Positions 6,790 to 9,368 of a stretch of DNA of 9,368 nucleotides are shown here, in pieces. Source of the DNA: Pelagilacustribacter hypolimneticus. GTDB taxonomy: Bacteria > Pseudomonadota > Alphaproteobacteria > Pelagibacterales > Pelagibacteraceae. Where the stretch lies: assembly GCA_965235125.1 (NCBI GenBank), contig CBDDXH010000042.1, positions 1 to 9,368 on the forward strand. The letters are read 5' to 3'. The notes below the pieces were generated by a model, which had not been told where the DNA came from, did no database searches, and worked only from the letters and a program-made list of their open reading frames with translations. The translations under genes were made by a program, and so were the position numbers. Numbering within the stretch: the first letter of the stretch is position 1; each line of letters begins with the position of its first letter.

Positions 6790-7916
6790 TATTTTTTAAC
6801 TCCATTATTTTTTAATGCTGGTAAAGATCTTTCAGAATTTTTCAATTCTGGTAAAGGTAGATAAGGTACAACGCCTTGTCCTGAATTTTTATCGATTAAA
6901 ACTTTTTTAATATCAGCAAAAACTTTTTCCATTGTTTCATAATACATACGCTCTTGCGTAACTTGTTTAGCGTTTTTATACTCATTATAAATCGAAATGA
7001 ACCTACTTGCTTCCCCTTGTGCAGATGCTACAACTTGTTTTTTATAACCGTCAGCTTCTTGTAAAATTTTTTCTGCTTCCCCTCGAGCTCTTGGAATAAT
7101 ATCATTAGCATAAGTTTCGGCTTCATTCTTCGATCTTTCTCTATCTGCTCTTGAGGCTTGCACGTCTCTAAATGAGTCAATAACTTGAGCTGGGGGATCT
7201 GCTTTTTGAGTTTGAACTTGTGTAATTTGAATCCCCGCAGAATATTCATCTAAAACTTTTTGTGCAATTTCCTGAACATCAATTTCAATTTTTGATCTTC
7301 CTTCAGTTAAAACTGATTGAATAGGACTTCTTGCAATAACTTCTCTCATTGCAGTTTCTGCAGCATCTTTAACTGTTTCTATTGGGTTTTGAATTTTAAA
7401 TAAAAATTTGTTTGCATCTTTGATTACCCAAAATATAGAATAATTTATATCTACGATATTTTCGTCTCCAGTTAACATTAAACTTTCTTCTGGAACAGAA
7501 CCTGTGCCTGAGACTCTTCCGCTATCACTTGCAGATCTAAAGCCTACATCGAGTCGATTTACTTTTGTAACTTTTGGAGTTAGCACTCTCTCAATGGGCA
7601 TAGGTAGATGATAATTTAATCCTGGTTGAGTCGTTTTAATAAATTTTCCAAATCTTAATACCAAACCTTGCTCATCGGGTAATACTCTATAAAGTCCACT
7701 AGCAAGCCAGATTAAAACTAAAATAATTAAACCAAGAAAAATAGTTTTGCTTCCACCTGTTTTACCGCCAGGGAAAAATTGATTAATTTTTTTTTGAATA
7801 TTAGCTATAATTTCATCAAGACTTGGCGGCTGTCTTGTATTATCAGATTTATTGTTATCGTCAGAATCAGAGCCCCAAGGTGATTGGTTTTTTAAGATCT
7901 TATTTTTTAAAAACAT
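6789..7916 (-). CDS. hflK: HflK, SPFH/band-7 membrane protein of the HflKC complex
   Basis: Larger HflKC subunit and first gene of the minus-strand run. 375 residues. A polar N-terminal cytoplasmic region (1-57) has the SPWG motif at 12-15 and the PPSLDEII segment typical of HflK, though Asp/Asn/Ser-rich rather than the usual long glycine stretch. One membrane segment lies at about 59-76, and an SPFH domain at about 77-255. The hallmark block at about 231-285 includes QTQKADPPAQVIDSFRDV and ANDIIPRARGEAEK, leading into a long amphipathic helix. The C-terminus has PYLPLPEL. The ATG at 7916 has no Shine-Dalgarno; bases upstream hold promoter-like boxes close enough that the transcript may have little or no leader. 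Divergent from mrp across 53 bases. Confidence 0.96.
   Translation of the reverse strand: MFLKNKILKNQSPWGSDSDDNNKSDNTRQPPSLDEIIANIQKKINQFFPGGKTGGSKTIFLGLIILVLIWLASGLYRVLPDEQGLVLRFGKFIKTTQPGLNYHLPMPIERVLTPKVTKVNRLDVGFRSASDSGRVSGTGSVPEESLMLTGDENIVDINYSIFWVIKDANKFLFKIQNPIETVKDAAETAMREVIARSPIQSVLTEGRSKIEIDVQEIAQKVLDEYSAGIQITQVQTQKADPPAQVIDSFRDVQASRADRERSKNEAETYANDIIPRARGEAEKILQEADGYKKQVVASAQGEASRFISIYNEYKNAKQVTQERMYYETMEKVFADIKKVLIDKNSGQGVVPYLPLPELKNSERSLPALKNNGVKK
6800..6803 (-). promoter_or_regulatory. Shine-Dalgarno of hflC inside the hflK 3' end
   Basis: GGAG on the minus strand, 10 bases before the hflC ATG at 6789 and within the last codons of hflK. It supports the start in TAATG and suggests hflC can start translation itself as well as by coupling. 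Confidence 0.45.
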
Positions 7917-7935
7917 GTGGTTTATATAGTTACTT

Positions 7936-7941
7936 TATAAT
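7936..7941 (+). promoter_or_regulatory. Putative -10 box of mrp
   Basis: A perfect TATAAT on the plus strand, 29 bases before the first base of the mrp ATG. The predicted start of transcription is near 7948, giving a leader of about 20 bases. No recognisable -35 is present; the region 16-18 bases upstream is the hflK start. The box shares base pairs with the TATAAA proposed for hflK on the other strand. Confidence 0.45.
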
Positions 7942-7947
7942 CAAAAA

Positions 7948-7959
7948 CAAGTTAACTTG
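7948..7959. promoter_or_regulatory. 12-base perfect palindrome, candidate operator
   Basis: CAAGTTAACTTG is its own reverse complement and lies between hflK and mrp. It would cover the first transcribed bases of mrp and overlap the -35 region proposed for hflK, where a dimeric regulator could control both directions. With no unpaired centre it would be a poor RNA hairpin, so a DNA-binding site is likelier than a terminator. A perfect 12-base palindrome is expected about every few kb by chance, so function rests on its position. Confidence 0.3.
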
Positions 7960-7969
7960 AAGCGGTATT

Positions 7970-8797
7970 ATGTCCGAAAAAAAAGCAGAAATGAGCCGAA
8001 CAATCAAAGAAAAGTTTGCTCCAAAAATTTTTACCAAAAATCCGATTAAAGGAACAAAGCACACAATTATGGTCTCCAGCGCTAAAGGTGGGGTTGGCAA
8101 ATCAACTTTTGCGATCAACTTAGCTTTTGCATTAAAAAATTTAGGTAAAAAAATTGGGATGCTTGACGCTGATATTTACGGACCATCTCTTCCAAAATTA
8201 ATTGGTAAAAATGAAAAACCAGAAAATAAAGATGGAAAATATATAGTCCCTATTGATAGTCATGGCGTTCAATGCATGTCTATGGGTTTTTTAGTGGAAG
8301 AAACTACACCCATGATTTGGCGTGGTCCTATGGTGATTAGTGCAATTAAAACTTTAACTGAAAAAGTGCTTTGGAGTGATTTAGATATAATTGTTATCGA
8401 CATGCCACCAGGCACTGGAGATACGCAACTTACCTTTGCTCAAGATATAAAAATAGATGGGGCCATTATTATTTCAACTCCTCAAGATATGGCTTTATTA
8501 GATGTGAAAAGAGGCATTCAAATGTTTGATAAAACTAAGATTAATATTTTTGGACTAGTAGACAATATGAGTTTTTTTAAAGGAGATGATGGAAAAAATT
8601 ATAATATTTTTGGTGAAGGAGGAGTTGAAAAAACAGCAAAAGAATTTAATAAAGATTTTTTAGGTAAAATTCCATTACACCAAGATTTAAGAATTTCAGC
8701 AGATAAAGGTATACCTTTAACACTTTCTGATCCAAAGCATGAAATATCTTTAATATTTAAAGAGATCGCAGAAAAAATATTAGAAAAAATTAAATAA
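7970..8797 (+). CDS. mrp: Mrp/NBP35-family P-loop ATPase (Fe-S carrier family), short form
   Basis: Member of the Mrp/ApbC/NBP35 ATPases, which in characterised cases bind and deliver [4Fe-4S] clusters in the cytoplasm. 275 residues. The deviant Walker A KGGVGKS is at 39-45, LDADIYGPSLPKL at 65-77, the MWRGPM-type motif as IWRGPM at 116-121, and the switch DMPPGTGD at 144-151. Two common features are missing. The roughly 90-residue N-terminal MIP18/DUF59 domain is absent: only about 30 residues precede the ATPase core, and an in-frame stop at 7958-7960 rules out a longer start. The CPxC cluster-binding cysteines after NMS[YF]F are also absent (here NMSFFKGDDGKNYNIFG), leaving one cysteine, C102. 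Alphaproteobacterial Mrp proteins commonly replace CPxC, so cluster carriage should not be assumed. A later ATG at residue 8 is possible; neither start has a clear Shine-Dalgarno. The 3' end overlaps thyX by 8 bases. Confidence 0.93.
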   Translation: MSEKKAEMSRTIKEKFAPKIFTKNPIKGTKHTIMVSSAKGGVGKSTFAINLAFALKNLGKKIGMLDADIYGPSLPKLIGKNEKPENKDGKYIVPIDSHGVQCMSMGFLVEETTPMIWRGPMVISAIKTLTEKVLWSDLDIIVIDMPPGTGDTQLTFAQDIKIDGAIIISTPQDMALLDVKRGIQMFDKTKINIFGLVDNMSFFKGDDGKNYNIFGEGGVEKTAKEFNKDFLGKIPLHQDLRISADKGIPLTLSDPKHEISLIFKEIAEKILEKIK

Positions 8798-8816
8798 GTT
8801 TATTTTTTAATTCTAA
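8780..8816. terminator. Possible AT-only bidirectional terminator at the mrp/thyX junction
   Basis: TTAGAA (8780-8785) pairs with TTCTAA (8811-8816), and AAATAA (8792-8797) with TTATTT (8800-8805), giving an imperfect, almost pure A/T hairpin with a T run on each strand. It spans both stop codons of the convergent genes. It is weak thermodynamically and may be ordinary base bias; the convergent layout is the main reason to suspect termination here. Confidence 0.25.
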
Positions 8817-9368
8817 AGTTTCCATCAGTTCATTCCATTCTCTTTTTCCAAGTCCAGAATCCTCAAATTTAACTTCTTTGCCGCTAAGCATAGATTTTAC
8901 AATTTTTAATCCTTTAGAGGATAAATGCGCTGCTCCAACTCTATAATCTAAAAAAGCTGAGTGAGTCATAGGCACCCATTTTTTTACCGTCTCTAACATA
9001 GCTTCTGCATAAACTCTGATCTCATATTGTGCATGACTGTCTGCTCTTAAAAATAAAAAGTTTAAAAGATTAAGTAAGTCTGTCTTCCAATACCACTGCG
9101 TATAAGAATTTAATGTTAAATTCATTCTTGCTAGCTCTCTAGCTAAGCCAGTTTTCTTCTCATCAATAATAGTTCCATCAAATCTTTCATTAAGCATTTT
9201 TTCATAATTAGAATAAGTTCTTGTCGCATCATCTTTTAAAATTTGAAGAACTTCATCTGCCTGTGTGCCCGTAATTAAATCACCTCTTCCCTGTCTATTA
9301 GCTGTTGATTGTGCTGATAAATTTTCTTTTTCTGGGAGATAAAATTCTTTGTCTAAAATTGAATATCG
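8790..9368 (-). CDS. thyX: Flavin-dependent thymidylate synthase, N-terminal part cut by window edge
   Basis: Makes dTMP from dUMP using methylenetetrahydrofolate, FAD and NAD(P)H, without releasing dihydrofolate. The minus-strand frame stays open from the right edge to the TAA at 8790, giving 192 visible residues of a protein usually near 300 in alphaproteobacteria. The first residues, RYSILDKEFY, follow directly on the family's RHRxxxxNEYSxR region, so the signature itself is just outside. Conserved blocks are AQSTANRQGRG (visible residues 19-29), ARELARMNL (76-84), the YTQWYWKTDLLNLLNFL segment from 89, and RADSHAQYEIR (108-118), a substrate-binding region in the family. An ATG at 9197 is internal, since strong homology continues upstream of it. 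Convergent with mrp, the coding ends overlapping by 8 bases. Confidence 0.95.
   Translation of the reverse strand, partial: RYSILDKEFYLPEKENLSAQSTANRQGRGDLITGTQADEVLQILKDDATRTYSNYEKMLNERFDGTIIDEKKTGLARELARMNLTLNSYTQWYWKTDLLNLLNFLFLRADSHAQYEIRVYAEAMLETVKKWVPMTHSAFLDYRVGAAHLSSKGLKIVKSMLSGKEVKFEDSGLGKREWNELMETLELKNKLI

Larger units (their letters stand above)
7923..7961 (-). promoter_or_regulatory. Putative hflK promoter(s)
   Basis: Two overlapping options on the minus strand. One is TATAAA (7934-7939; 5 of 6) with a poor -35 TTCAAG (7956-7961) 16 bases upstream, giving a leader of about 10 bases. The other is TATATA (7923-7928) with TTGTTT (7945-7950) 16 bases upstream, which would start transcription at about the ATG itself. 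Either would drive the whole run toward ilvC. A promoter is expected in this 53-base gap; which boxes are used is uncertain. Confidence 0.4.

Noticed and set aside
7028..7249. Minus-strand alternative frame of 73 codons inside hflK
   Set aside because: It is a shifted frame within the conserved HflK helix region, Lys/Leu-rich, and has no separate start signal.
7917..7969. Missing N-terminal Mrp domain caused by a frameshift or sequencing error
   Set aside because: Only 53 non-coding bases lie upstream before hflK begins on the other strand, too little for a domain of about 90 residues in any frame.
7930..8118. Minus-strand open frame of 62 codons across the hflK/mrp gap
   Set aside because: It overlaps the mrp P-loop region in antisense, and its hydrophobic sequence matches no known small protein.
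9195..9197. ATG at 9197 as the start of a short 135-residue protein
   Set aside because: The frame stays open to the window edge and the upstream 57 codons encode conserved ThyX blocks, so this is an internal methionine.
1..9368. Mobile elements, CRISPR arrays, tRNA/rRNA genes or a defence island
   Set aside because: I saw no transposase or integrase motifs, no spaced direct repeats, no cloverleaf-like sequence and no change in base composition; genes are housekeeping and contiguous.

Overview
This is a dense, AT-rich stretch of an alphaproteobacterial chromosome, carrying ten protein genes and almost no non-coding DNA. The very low GC, gaps of a few bases, polyA/polyT-rich codon use and alphaproteobacterial-looking proteins best fit the SAR11/Pelagibacterales group or a similarly streamlined free-living relative. 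Rickettsiales are also AT-rich but generally lack branched-chain amino acid synthesis, so three ilv genes argue against them. The assignment is inferred from sequence character and gene order; no marker gene was compared.

Layout. On the minus strand, reading from 7916 down to the left edge, run eight closely packed genes: hflK, hflC, a small two-helix DUF2065 membrane protein, a Do/DegP-type periplasmic protease, miaA, ilvB, ilvN and ilvC (last codons lost at the edge). Junctions are 1-base overlaps (hflK/hflC and ilvB/ilvN), or gaps of 9, 0, 2, 37 and 14 bases. They could be one transcript, with a possible extra promoter in the 37-base gap before ilvB. A 53-base divergent region (7917-7969) separates hflK from a plus-strand mrp gene. 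Mrp meets thyX (minus strand, cut by the right edge) tail to tail with an 8-base overlap.

How the genes work together. HflK, HflC, the DUF2065 protein and the Do protease form an envelope protein-quality module: an SPFH-domain complex that in model bacteria surrounds the FtsH protease, plus a periplasmic protease. MiaA modifies tRNA. IlvB/IlvN (acetohydroxyacid synthase) and IlvC carry out the first two shared steps of valine/isoleucine synthesis. Mrp is a P-loop ATPase of the iron-sulfur carrier family. ThyX makes dTMP.

No mobile element, CRISPR array, RNA gene or defence-like system is visible, and no intergenic stretch approaches 300 bases. This is mostly a conserved housekeeping neighbourhood. 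The points worth a second look are specific: an Mrp with neither the CxxC cysteines nor the N-terminal MIP18-like domain; an acetohydroxyacid synthase with Glu in place of the usual Asp of its thiamine-diphosphate motif; a 12-base perfect palindrome plus a shared symmetric -10 in the hflK/mrp divergent region; the DUF2065 gene wedged between hflC and the protease gene; and thyX lying where related bacteria, as I recall, carry thyA-folA.
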